Below are positions 18,067 through 27,078 of a stretch of DNA of 52,562 nucleotides, in pieces. The position numbers and the translations under genes are program-made. Below the pieces are notes generated by a model. The model was not told the origin of the DNA. It did no database searches and worked only from the letters and a program-made list of their open reading frames with translations. The stretch covers positions 1 to 52,562 of the forward strand of contig QHBU01000008.1 in assembly GCA_003244045.1 (NCBI GenBank), read 5' to 3'. Within the stretch, counting starts at the first letter, position 1. Every line of letters begins with the position of its first letter. This stretch comes from Candidatus Aeolococcus gillhamiae. GTDB taxonomy: Bacteria; Chloroflexota; Dormibacteria; Aeolococcales; Aeolococcaceae.

Positions 18067-19938
18067 GTGAGCAGCGCTTCCGACAGCACACCCGCACCCA
18101 ACGGACGGCCCATCGCCGAGTACGGCCTCCTCTCCGACTGCTCGTCGGCGGCGCTGCTGCACTGCCACGGCTCCATCGACTGGCTGTGCATGCCGCGCTT
18201 CGACAGCCCCGCGGTGTTCGCCCGCATCCTCGGCGAGCGTGCTGGGCACTGGTGCATCCAGCCGAGCACAGCGTTCACGGCCCAGCGACGCTACCTGCCC
18301 AACTCGCTGGCCATCGAGACCACGTTCACGACCGATGCCGGCGTGGTGCGTCTCACCGACGTCATGGCTGCGCGCACCGGCCAGCGCGAGCATGACCTCG
18401 GGCTCGACGCACCGCACGAGGTGCTGCGCCTGGTGGAAGGAGTGGAGGGCAGCGTCGAACTGCACCTCGAGCTGGCTCCGCGCCCCGAGTACGGTCTGGT
18501 GCGGCCACTGTTCCGCCGCACCGACAACGGGGGACGCACCTTCGGCGGGCCCAACCAGGTGGCGGTCACAAGCGGTGTTCCCGTCGAGGTCGACGCCGGC
18601 ACCATGCGCGCGACATTCGCCGTGACCGCCGGCAAGACTGCCGGTTTCGCGATGCGCTGGGCTGCCGTGGAGAGCCCGGATCCGGTGCCGACGCCCGCGG
18701 ATGACGTCGCCGCGGCGGTGGCCGACACTGTGGAGGCCTGGCGCTCGTGGGAGGTCCACCACCACTACTACGAGGGCGCCCAGCACGACCGCGTCCAGCT
18801 CGGCTCCCGCGTGCTCAAGGGTCTCACCTACCGCCCCACCGGCGCCATCGTGGCGGCACCCACGACATCGCTGCCCGAGACCGTCGGGGGCGAGCGCAAC
18901 TGGGACTACCGTTTCTCCTGGACCCGCGACGCCAGCCTCACCCTGCAGGCGCTGTACATCGGCACATGTCCGGATGAGGCTGTCGACTTCGTCTCCTTCA
19001 TGACCAGCGCCGCCGGCGGTGGCGCCACCGCCGAGGACCCGCTGCAGATCATGTACGGCATCGGCGGGGAGCACGACCTCACCGAGCGCGAGCTGCCGCA
19101 CCTCCCCGGGTGGCGTGACTCGCGGCCTGTGCGGGTCGGCAACGGCGCCTGGGGCCAGACGCAGCTCGATGTGTTCGGCCAGCTCCTCGACATGATCTAC
19201 CGCTACCGTGAGCGCCTCGGCACCCTTCACCCGGAGATCCAGCACTTCGTGTGCCAGCTCGCCGACCGGGCCGCCTCGAGCTGGGAGGGACGCGACGCCG
19301 GCATGTGGGAGATGCGCGGTGAGCCGCGCCACCACCTCTCCTCGAAGGTGCTGTGCTGGACGGCCCTCGACCGCGCTGTCAAGCTCGCCGAGGGCCTCGG
19401 CGTGGACGCCCGGGTCGAGCGCTGGGCGCAGGAGCGTGACAGGATCCGCGAGGCGGTGCTGACCCGGGGCTGGAGCGAGGCGCGCCACGCGTACGCGCAG
19501 TCGTTCGACTCGGACGAACTCGACGCAGCGGCACTGCTCATGCCGGTCGTCGGCTTCCTGCCCGCCACCGATGCGCGCATGACCTCGACCATCGAGGCGA
19601 TCGCCCGCGACCTCACCGAGGGCGGCCTCGTCCTCCGCTACCGCAACCAGCAGGGTCTGAACGTCGACGGCCTCACCGGCGAGGAGGGCACCTTCGTGAT
19701 CTGCTCCTTCTGGCTGGTGTCGTGCCTGGCGCAGGCGGGGCAGGTGGAGCGCGCGCAGGGGCTCTTCGACAGGCTGGCCGGCTTCGCGAATGACCTGGGT
19801 CTGCTCGCCGAGGAGATCGACGGCGCCACCGGGGAGCACCTGGGCAACTTCCCGCAGGCGTTCAGCCACGTCGGCCTGATCACCGCGGCGTGGGACATCG
19901 ACCAGGCGCGCGCCGCGGCCACCAGCGCGGCAGGCTAA
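18067..19938 (+). CDS. Glycoside hydrolase family 15 (glucoamylase/trehalase-like)
   Basis: IAEYGLLSDCSSAALLHCHGSIDWLCMPRFDSPAVFARIL, GGERNWDYRFSWTRDASLTLQALY, GEEGTFVICSFWLVSCLAQAG. Confidence 0.92.
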   Translation: MSSASDSTPAPNGRPIAEYGLLSDCSSAALLHCHGSIDWLCMPRFDSPAVFARILGERAGHWCIQPSTAFTAQRRYLPNSLAIETTFTTDAGVVRLTDVMAARTGQREHDLGLDAPHEVLRLVEGVEGSVELHLELAPRPEYGLVRPLFRRTDNGGRTFGGPNQVAVTSGVPVEVDAGTMRATFAVTAGKTAGFAMRWAAVESPDPVPTPADDVAAAVADTVEAWRSWEVHHHYYEGAQHDRVQLGSRVLKGLTYRPTGAIVAAPTTSLPETVGGERNWDYRFSWTRDASLTLQALYIGTCPDEAVDFVSFMTSAAGGGATAEDPLQIMYGIGGEHDLTERELPHLPGWRDSRPVRVGNGAWGQTQLDVFGQLLDMIYRYRERLGTLHPEIQHFVCQLADRAASSWEGRDAGMWEMRGEPRHHLSSKVLCWTALDRAVKLAEGLGVDARVERWAQERDRIREAVLTRGWSEARHAYAQSFDSDELDAAALLMPVVGFLPATDARMTSTIEAIARDLTEGGLVLRYRNQQGLNVDGLTGEEGTFVICSFWLVSCLAQAGQVERAQGLFDRLAGFANDLGLLAEEIDGATGEHLGNFPQAFSHVGLITAAWDIDQARAAATSAAG

Positions 19939-19944
19939 TCCGGA

Positions 19945-20160
19945 GCCGGCAGTCTTGACGCCGGAGCCCACTGACTCGACGGTGCCGACGGCCTCGTGGC
20001 CGAGGATGCGCCCATCGGTGACCTGGGGAAGATCAGCCTTGAGGATGTGCAGGGCCGTCCCGCAGATGGTGGTGGCGTCGACCCGGACGATCGCGTCCGT
20101 GTCGGCGGTGACGGTTGGCTTGGCGACGTCCTCCCAGGCCTTCCGCCTGGCCGTGAACGC
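19945..20160 (-). pseudogene. N-terminal remnant of zinc-dependent alcohol dehydrogenase
   Basis: Minus-strand translation AFTARRKAWEDVAKPTVTADTDAIVRVDATTICGTALHILKADLPQVTDGRILGHEAVGTVESVGSGVKT, then non-ADH sequence; an in-frame TGA lies just 5' and no start codon is evident. Confidence 0.75.
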
Positions 20161-20193
20161 TCACCCGCGCAGGCGTTGACCGGGCGCGCCAGG

Positions 20194-21096
20194 GTGGCCC
20201 GGATCGCCGGACCGATCCACGACAGGCTCGTCGTGTACGTCCTCGTCGCCGCTGTTGCCGGCCTTCTCGCGCCGGACGCGGCCAGTCGTCTCTCGGCCGG
20301 TGTGCCCTACATGCTGGCGGGGCAGGTGCTGGGTGTCGCGCTGACCCTGACCGTTGGGCAGTTCGCTACTGTGGCGCGCCGCCCGCTCCCGGTGTTGCTC
20401 GCGCTGGGCGCCCAGTGGACCGTGCTCCCGCTCGCCGGCGTGGCGCTCCTGCATGCCGGTGGCAGTGCGGACCTTCGCGACGGCGCGCTCATCGTGGCGG
20501 TCGCCCCGGCGGAGATCACCAGCGCGCTCGTCGCGCTTCTCGCGGGGGGAAGCGGTGCGGTCGCGACGCTCTGTATGGCCGGCTCGCTGCTGCTCGGGAC
20601 CGTGCTCACGCCGCTGTGGGTGAGCGCCGTGCTCGGGCCCGGTGCACATGTCGACGGGCAGACCCTCATCCTCGAGCTGGCACTCGCGGTGGCGCTCCCG
20701 CTGATCATCGGAGTGGGTCTGCGCACCTCGCTTCCCGGGCTCGGCCGGCTGCGATCGCGCGCGCTGGACCTCTCCGCAATCAGTGTCGTGCTGGTGGTGT
20801 TCGTCAGCGTCGGCTCGGCGCGCACGCTGCTGTTCTCGACATCGCTGCTCGAGGGCCTGGCGCTGTGCGCCATCCTGCTGCTCGCCGGCTACGCGCTCGG
20901 GCTGGTGATCGGCCGGCCCTGGCGCCGGGATGCGCATCTGACGCGAGCACTGCTCTTTCCCGTGGCGATGCGCGAGTTCGGGATCGCGGCGACTGTGGCT
21001 CTGGCGGTGAGCCCACGCTCGCTGGGGTTCATCGGCCTGTACGGCCTGACGCTGATGGTCACCGCACCGACAGTGGCGCGCTTGATCCGACCCTGA
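20194..21096 (+). CDS. Bile acid:sodium symporter (BASS)-like transporter
   Basis: Polytopic ORF with APAEITSALVALLAGGSGAVATLCMAGSLLLGTVLTPLWV and LTRALLFPVAMREFGIAATVALAV, typical of the BASS superfamily. Confidence 0.7.
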   Translation: MARIAGPIHDRLVVYVLVAAVAGLLAPDAASRLSAGVPYMLAGQVLGVALTLTVGQFATVARRPLPVLLALGAQWTVLPLAGVALLHAGGSADLRDGALIVAVAPAEITSALVALLAGGSGAVATLCMAGSLLLGTVLTPLWVSAVLGPGAHVDGQTLILELALAVALPLIIGVGLRTSLPGLGRLRSRALDLSAISVVLVVFVSVGSARTLLFSTSLLEGLALCAILLLAGYALGLVIGRPWRRDAHLTRALLFPVAMREFGIAATVALAVSPRSLGFIGLYGLTLMVTAPTVARLIRP

Positions 21097-21111
21097 CTGA
21101 GGGCAGCCTCG

Positions 21112-21768
21112 CTACGGGGAAGGGACGATCCGGATGTAGGGCCGCGGTGCCTTCCAGCCGTCCGGGTACTTCTCCTTGGCCTGCTCGTCGCTGACCGACC
21201 CCGCGATGATCACGTCGCCGCCCTTCTGCCACTGCGCCGGCGTGGCCACCGCGTGCTTGGCGGTGAGCTGCAGGGAGTCGATGACCCGGAGGACCTCGTC
21301 GAAGTTGCGCCCGGTGGTCATCGGGTAGATGAGCACCAGCTTGATCTTCTTGTCGGGCCCGATCACGAACACGTTGCGCAGCGTTTGGTTCTGCGCCGGG
21401 GTGCGACTGGTGGGGTCGCCGTCGACGTCCGAGGGCAGCATCCCGTAGAGCTTGCTGACCTTGAAGTCGGTGTCGGCGATCATTGGATAGTTCGGGGCCG
21501 TACCCTGCGTCTCCGCGATGTCCTGCGCCCACTTCGCGTGGTTGTCGACGGGGTCAACGGAGAGCGCGATGATCTTGACGCCGCGCTTGGCGAACTCGGG
21601 CTCGATGCTCGCCATGTAGCCGAGCTCGGTGGTGCAGACGGGGGTGAAGTCGCGCGGGTGCGAGAAGAGCACCGCCCAGCCGTCGCCGATCCAGTCGTGG
21701 AACTTGATTCGGCCCTCGGTAGTGTCGACCTCGAAGTCTGGCGCCGTGTCGCCGATTGTCAGTGCCAT
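21112..21768 (-). CDS. 1-Cys (Prx6-type) peroxiredoxin
   Basis: PDFEVDTTEGRIKFHDWIGDGWAVLFSHPRDFTPVCTTELG...IALSVDPVDNHAKWAQDI...TTGRNFDEVLRVIDSLQLT. Confidence 0.95.
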   Translation of the reverse strand: MALTIGDTAPDFEVDTTEGRIKFHDWIGDGWAVLFSHPRDFTPVCTTELGYMASIEPEFAKRGVKIIALSVDPVDNHAKWAQDIAETQGTAPNYPMIADTDFKVSKLYGMLPSDVDGDPTSRTPAQNQTLRNVFVIGPDKKIKLVLIYPMTTGRNFDEVLRVIDSLQLTAKHAVATPAQWQKGGDVIIAGSVSDEQAKEKYPDGWKAPRPYIRIVPSP

Positions 21769-21933
21769 CCTGCTGCTCCTGTGCCGCGATCTTTCGTCAC
21801 CGTCGTGTGGGGTGGTCGATCGTAGCGAAGACTCGCCAGGCCGGCGCCTGACGCCCCGGTCCCGTGTGTTAGCCTACGGCCGGTCGGGCCTCCGTGGGGG
21901 AGTGCCCACAGCTCAGGAAGGGGCTAGGAAGGG

Positions 21934-23883
21934 ATGATCCGCAGGCGGGTGCTGTTGTCCATTGCCGTCGTCAGCGTGGCGCTGCCGCTTGTCGGTTCGC
22001 CGACCCGGGCCTCAGCGGCCACCCTGGCCTTCAGCACCGTCCAGCTGCCCGACTACGGCGGCGAACCGTCGATCACCTCCGACAACAACGGCCTGCTCTA
22101 CGTGAGCACCCCGAGCGGTGTGCCGAATCCAAAGGTCACGAACGCTACCGAGCCCGGCACGTACAGGTCGTTCGACAAGGGAGCGAGCTGGGGCCAGATC
22201 GAATCCCCGGACCCTTCCAGCGGTGACACCTGCCTGGCCACCGACCAAGCGAATGCTTTGTACTGGTGCAATCTCGCCGGCAGCCAGGGTTCCTTGCCCC
22301 TTCAGGCGGACGTGTGGAAATCGAACATCGCGGCCAACGCGGCGTGCACCACCACCGCCGGCACTCCTCCGGGAACGCCGAACTCGTGCAACTGGGTGCA
22401 CGGCAACCCGGCGGCACTGGGGACCACCAACCCGACGCCGACTCCGTGCACTGTCCCCGGGCAGGCGTCCTACCCGACCAGCTGCAACTTCTTCGGGGTC
22501 GACCGGCAGTGGACGGCAGCGTCGAACATCGTCGCCCCGCATCCCATCCCCGCCGGCTACACAGGTCCGCAGGTGGTGCTCATGTACCACGACTTCTACG
22601 GACCCAGCCAGATCTGGGTGAACATCTCCAACGACGGCGGACAGACCTTTGGCGCGCCTATCGAGGTCTTGGCCAACTCGGCGACGGTCACCGGCGCCGT
22701 TGTCGCCGAGGGATTCACGCTGTGCAATACCGTCCCGGCCGGCGTGCAGATCGTCAAGCCCAATCTTCCCCACGCGGGACGCATCTACGTCTCGTGGATC
22801 TCCGTCGACGTGGCCTCGAACGCCAACGGCTGCAACATCAGCATGGACCAGTCATTCCACACTGCCTGGGTCGCGTACTCGGACGACAACGGAACCACGT
22901 GGACGCCGCAGATGGTCTACGATTCCGGCGTTGGCCACGACATGTCCACGCCGTTCGCGAGCTTCACCCTTGACGACAGGGGCAACCCCTACATGGCGTT
23001 CAACACGCCGAGCCCGGCCGAGAACCCGGCAGTGTGCGGCGCGGAGTCGAACCTGGGGACGGTCCAGTCCGACGCCAGCTGCATGTTCAACACGTATGTG
23101 GTCTGGTGCCAGTGCGGCGGCAACACAGTGTCATTCGACGACGGTGCCGGCCTGATCGGCGGCGCCGCTGCCACCGCCTACCAGGTGAACGCCACCCCGG
23201 CAAGCTGTCCGACTGACAACACGCGACCAGTCGAGTGCGGCACCAACATCTACGCCACCGTCGCCGCGGGCGACCCGGGGCAGGTGGATGTCTCGTACCT
23301 GCATACCGATGAGATCGTCCCGACCGGGGCACTTGGTGTCGGGAAGTTCGATCCGCTGGGCTGCGACAAGAACGACGAGCCGGCGCCACCGCCAACCTAC
23401 CCGGCCCGCTGTCATTGGAACCTGTATGGAGCCAAGTCCCTGACCCTAACCTCCCCTCCGGCGACCGCCAGCTGGACCAACGTGCAGATCACCTCCGCGC
23501 CGATGCACTACGGCGACATCTGCAACCTGGGGATCGCCTGCGCCCAGGCCGTCGGCCCGATTCCTCGCGATCCACGCCACCTGCTCGACTTCAACCAGGA
23601 GACAATCGATCCCACCACCGGCTGCGCGCACATCTCGTATGCGGACGACAACGCCGGGAGCCCCTACGGTGATCCCACCAACCCCAGTCCGCACGGGGGT
23701 CACCTGGTCGTTGCCAACGAGATCCCCGACCCGACGACGGGCATCTGCATGACCCTCACCACCGACGTAACAGGGATTCCTGAAGCGCCCTGGGCCGCGC
23801 TCTTCGTGCCGGCAGCGGTGGTGGGCGCGCTCAGTTGGGTCCGTGGCCGGCGCCGCCGGACGGCTGCACTCGCCCTGAACTGA
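21934..23883 (+). CDS. Secreted sialidase/BNR-like protein with C-terminal TM-Arg tail
   Basis: Signal peptide; Asp-box-like SNDGGQTFGAP and SDDNGTTWTPQ motifs; C-terminus IPEAPWAALFVPAAVVGALSWVRGRRRRTAALALN. Confidence 0.65.
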   Translation: MIRRRVLLSIAVVSVALPLVGSPTRASAATLAFSTVQLPDYGGEPSITSDNNGLLYVSTPSGVPNPKVTNATEPGTYRSFDKGASWGQIESPDPSSGDTCLATDQANALYWCNLAGSQGSLPLQADVWKSNIAANAACTTTAGTPPGTPNSCNWVHGNPAALGTTNPTPTPCTVPGQASYPTSCNFFGVDRQWTAASNIVAPHPIPAGYTGPQVVLMYHDFYGPSQIWVNISNDGGQTFGAPIEVLANSATVTGAVVAEGFTLCNTVPAGVQIVKPNLPHAGRIYVSWISVDVASNANGCNISMDQSFHTAWVAYSDDNGTTWTPQMVYDSGVGHDMSTPFASFTLDDRGNPYMAFNTPSPAENPAVCGAESNLGTVQSDASCMFNTYVVWCQCGGNTVSFDDGAGLIGGAAATAYQVNATPASCPTDNTRPVECGTNIYATVAAGDPGQVDVSYLHTDEIVPTGALGVGKFDPLGCDKNDEPAPPPTYPARCHWNLYGAKSLTLTSPPATASWTNVQITSAPMHYGDICNLGIACAQAVGPIPRDPRHLLDFNQETIDPTTGCAHISYADDNAGSPYGDPTNPSPHGGHLVVANEIPDPTTGICMTLTTDVTGIPEAPWAALFVPAAVVGALSWVRGRRRRTAALALN

Positions 23884-23894
23884 CAGAGGCGCGC

Positions 23895-26081
23895 TCAGAT
23901 CGCGTCCCGGTCCTCGTGGCGGCGTGTCGAGCGCGGGTCGATGTGGTACGGCACGTTCATCACCACCGTGCGTCGCCGGAAGAGCAGAGCGGCCTTGAGG
24001 CGCAGCGCGGTCTGGTTGTGGAGCAGGTTGTGCCACCACCGGTCGAGCACCAGCTCAGGCACGACCACGACCAGTGTGTCGTCGGGCCGCTGACGGTCGA
24101 TCGCGTCGAGGTACGCAAGCAGTGGCCGGATGTAGGAGCGGTACGGGGTGTCGATGATCGTCAGCGGGACATGGTTGCCCCAGGCGTCCCACTTGGCTCG
24201 CAGCCGTGCGGTGTGCTCGGGGTTGTCGCAGATGTGGACGGCGATGACGGTGGGGGAGAAGGAGCGGGCCATCGCCAGTGACTCGAAGGCGATGCCGTTG
24301 AGGTCGGTGATCGGCACGATGAAGGTGGCCTGGACGGCGATCGGGCGCTTGGAGGTGTCCGCGTCGACCTGGACGGCGACGTCTGAATAGTGACGGTTGA
24401 TCGCCCGGAAGATCATCACCAGCGTTGCCACGATGAGCAGCACCACCCAGGCGCCTTCGAACAGCTTGCTCGCGCCAAAAACGAGGAAGACGATGCCGGT
24501 GAGGCACATGCCGATGAAGTTGAGCGGCAGCCCGTGCTGCCAGCCCGGTTCACGGCGGCGCAGCCAGCGCACCACCATGCCGGCCTGCGACATTGTGAAG
24601 GCCAGGAAGACACCGACGGCGTAGAGCGGGATGAGCGCATCGACCTTGGCTTGGAAGATCACCTCGAGCAGGATGGCCAGCAGCCCGAGCACGACGATGC
24701 CGTTGCTGTAGGCGAGCCGGTCACCGAGGCGGCCGAATTGGTGCGGCGCGTAGTTGTCGCGGGCCAGGAAGTAGAGCAGCCGTGGAAAGTCTGAGAACGA
24801 GGTGTTGGCGGCGAGCACGAGGATGAGGGTGGTCGCGATGGCGACCACAACAAAGAGGATCGAGCCGTTGCCGAAGGCGCGCACCGCCAGTTGGGCGATG
24901 ACGCTCTGGTAGGTACAGGCGCTGCCGCTGGTGACGGCCGCGCAGCTGATGTGCGAGGGGTCGAATGGACGCAACCCGAGCGTCTGGGAGGCGACGGTGA
25001 CGCCGACGAACATGACCGCGAGGATCACGCCCATCACGGTCAGGGTGATGCGGGCGTTGCGCCATTCGGGCGGCTTGAACGCCGGCACCCCGTCGCTGAT
25101 CGCCTCGACCCCGGTGAGGGCTGTGCAGCCTGAGGCAAAGGCGCGGAGGATGAGGAAGAGGGTGAGGCTCTCGGTGCCGTGGATGGCCGCCGTCTCGGTC
25201 GCCGGCAGCATCGAGCCGGTGGCACCGCGGACGATGATGGTGATGATCATCGTCAGCATCGCTCCGATGAACAGGTACGTCGGCGCCGCAAAGATCGATC
25301 CCGATTCGCGGATGCCGCGCAGGTTGCCGACCATGATCAGCGCGATGAGCGCCACGCAGATGGCCACGCGCTGGCCCCCCGCGGCGGGGATCGCGCTCTG
25401 GATCTGGTCGACACCACTGGCCACCGAGACGGCCACCGTGAGCACGTAGTCGGTCATCAGAGCGGCAGCCGCCACCAGGCCGAAAATCGGACCGAGGTTG
25501 TCCTTGGCGACGATGTACGAGCCGCCGCCCTTGGGGTACGCCTTGATGGTCTGGCGGTAGCTGAGAACCACGAAGGCGAGGAGGATGACGATCGCCCCCA
25601 TGATCGCCAGAGAGGCGCCCAGCGCGGCGGCGCCCGCCAGCGCGAGGACGATGAGGATCTGCTCGGTCGCGTAGGCCACCGATGAGAGTGCGTCCGAGGA
25701 GAGCACCGCCACCGCCTTGACCTTGGTGAGCCGCTCGTGCACGAACTGGCTCGTGCTCAGAGGGGCCCCGATCAGCGCATTCCGCACCCTCCCGCGCAGC
25801 CGTGCCAGCGTCCCGTCGGGTTGAGCCACCCGTGGCGTGACCTGAAGGAGGCCGGGTGCGAGGCGGTCGAAGCCCTGCTGCCTAGCACGGACGACACGGA
25901 CGAATCGGTCGGCGGGAAGCGCACCACGGTGCTCCACGTTGACCAGGTCAGGTGAGATCGCCCACGGAGACGGGGTGGTGGGGCTGGGCAGCGATTCCCA
26001 GGACTCGCCGGCAGCGCGCAGCGCAGCGACCTCGTCGGGGGGGAGGGTCACGTCTGGGACAGCCGGCGCGTCGTTGGTCAC
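23895..26081 (-). CDS. APC-superfamily permease of KimA/YdaO K+ importer type
   Basis: HERLTKVKAVAVLSSDALSSVAYATEQILIVLALAG, YPKGGGSYIVAKDNLG, GVEAISDGVPAFKPPEWRNARITL; hydrophilic C-terminal domain. Confidence 0.8.
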   Translation of the reverse strand: MTNDAPAVPDVTLPPDEVAALRAAGESWESLPSPTTPSPWAISPDLVNVEHRGALPADRFVRVVRARQQGFDRLAPGLLQVTPRVAQPDGTLARLRGRVRNALIGAPLSTSQFVHERLTKVKAVAVLSSDALSSVAYATEQILIVLALAGAAALGASLAIMGAIVILLAFVVLSYRQTIKAYPKGGGSYIVAKDNLGPIFGLVAAAALMTDYVLTVAVSVASGVDQIQSAIPAAGGQRVAICVALIALIMVGNLRGIRESGSIFAAPTYLFIGAMLTMIITIIVRGATGSMLPATETAAIHGTESLTLFLILRAFASGCTALTGVEAISDGVPAFKPPEWRNARITLTVMGVILAVMFVGVTVASQTLGLRPFDPSHISCAAVTSGSACTYQSVIAQLAVRAFGNGSILFVVVAIATTLILVLAANTSFSDFPRLLYFLARDNYAPHQFGRLGDRLAYSNGIVVLGLLAILLEVIFQAKVDALIPLYAVGVFLAFTMSQAGMVVRWLRRREPGWQHGLPLNFIGMCLTGIVFLVFGASKLFEGAWVVLLIVATLVMIFRAINRHYSDVAVQVDADTSKRPIAVQATFIVPITDLNGIAFESLAMARSFSPTVIAVHICDNPEHTARLRAKWDAWGNHVPLTIIDTPYRSYIRPLLAYLDAIDRQRPDDTLVVVVPELVLDRWWHNLLHNQTALRLKAALLFRRRTVVMNVPYHIDPRSTRRHEDRDAI

Positions 26082-26338
26082 GCCACCCTGTCGTCGCTGG
26101 GTCCGCTGGGCTGTCGCCGCGCCTTGAGGTGACGGAAGCTGACGCGGCCGATTGGCACGAGGTCCTCGAGGTCAAGGCGCACCACGGTGTGGCGCAGCCA
26201 GCGCCGCCGCTCCACCAGCACGTCGCACCCATCCCCGCGATGGACCAATGCGGTGACCCGGCCAAGTCGGCGGCCGGAGTCATCGATGACCCGGCAGCCG
26301 AAGAGCGTGGCGGGGTCGAAGCGGTCGCCGTATGTCAC
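26078..26338 (-). CDS. PRC-barrel-like small protein
   Basis: DPATLFGCRVIDDSGRRLGRVTALV...RLDLEDLVPIGRVSF; overlaps the KimA-like start by 4 nt. Confidence 0.5.
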   Translation of the reverse strand: MTYGDRFDPATLFGCRVIDDSGRRLGRVTALVHRGDGCDVLVERRRWLRHTVVRLDLEDLVPIGRVSFRHLKARRQPSGPSDDRVA

Positions 26339-26373
26339 GGGCCGAGCATCGCCCGGGCGCGGTCAACGAACCG

Positions 26374-27078
26374 TCAACGATCCCTGGCCAAGGGCGAGGA
26401 GCCGAAGCGATACCCCTGGTGGCCGACGGTCACGATCACTCCGGGGTTGGCGGGATCGTCCTCGAGCTTGCGGCGGAGGCGCTGGATGAAGGTGCGCAGG
26501 TAGTTGCGATCGCCGATGTACGCGGGCCCCCACACCCGCCCGAGCAGGGTGCGATGATCGCGCGTCATCCCCGGGTGCGAGGCCAGCTCAGCGAGCAGCA
26601 CCCACTCGGTGGGGGAGAGGCGCACCTCCGCGCCGGCGCGTGTCACCGACCGGTTGGTGAGGTCCACCACCACCTCGCCGGCTCGGGCGACACCGGCGTC
26701 CCCGGTGCTGCGCACCCGCCTCAGCACGGCGCGAAGCCGGGCGAGCAACTCGTCGGCGCCGAACGGTTTGGTGAGGTAGTCGTCGGCGCCGAGGTCGAGC
26801 GCGCGGACCTTGTCGCGCTCCTCGCCGCGCGCGGAGATGACGATCACCGACGGCTGGCGCCGTCCTTCGATCTGCTGCAGGATTTCCCACCCGTCCACGA
26901 AGGGGAGGCCGATGTCGAGGAGCACCACGTCGTACGGCTCCTCGCGCAGGCGCTGGGCGGCCTGGACGCCGTCAGAGACCGCCTCCACTGTGAAGCTGCC
27001 GCCGCGCAGAGCAGCCGCGATCGATTGGCGGAGCGCGCGGTCGTCCTCGGCCAGGAGGATGCGGGCCGTCTCGCTCAT
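26374..27078 (-). CDS. OmpR-family response regulator, KdpE-like
   Basis: ILLAEDDRALRQSIAAAL, VVLLDIGLPFVDGWEIL, LGADDYLTKPFGADELLARLRA; winged helix LSPTEWVLLAELASHPGMTRDHRTLLGRVWGPAYIGDRNYLRTFIQRLRRKLEDDP. Confidence 0.9.
   Translation of the reverse strand: MSETARILLAEDDRALRQSIAAALRGGSFTVEAVSDGVQAAQRLREEPYDVVLLDIGLPFVDGWEILQQIEGRRQPSVIVISARGEERDKVRALDLGADDYLTKPFGADELLARLRAVLRRVRSTGDAGVARAGEVVVDLTNRSVTRAGAEVRLSPTEWVLLAELASHPGMTRDHRTLLGRVWGPAYIGDRNYLRTFIQRLRRKLEDDPANPGVIVTVGHQGYRFGSSPLARDR

Noticed and set aside
18001-19971. 656-aa minus-strand ORF antisense to GH15
   Set aside because: Long antisense ORFs are expected in very high-GC DNA; the plus strand encodes clear GH15 motifs and the antisense protein has no recognisable family (except the ADH fragment, which lies outside the GH15 overlap).
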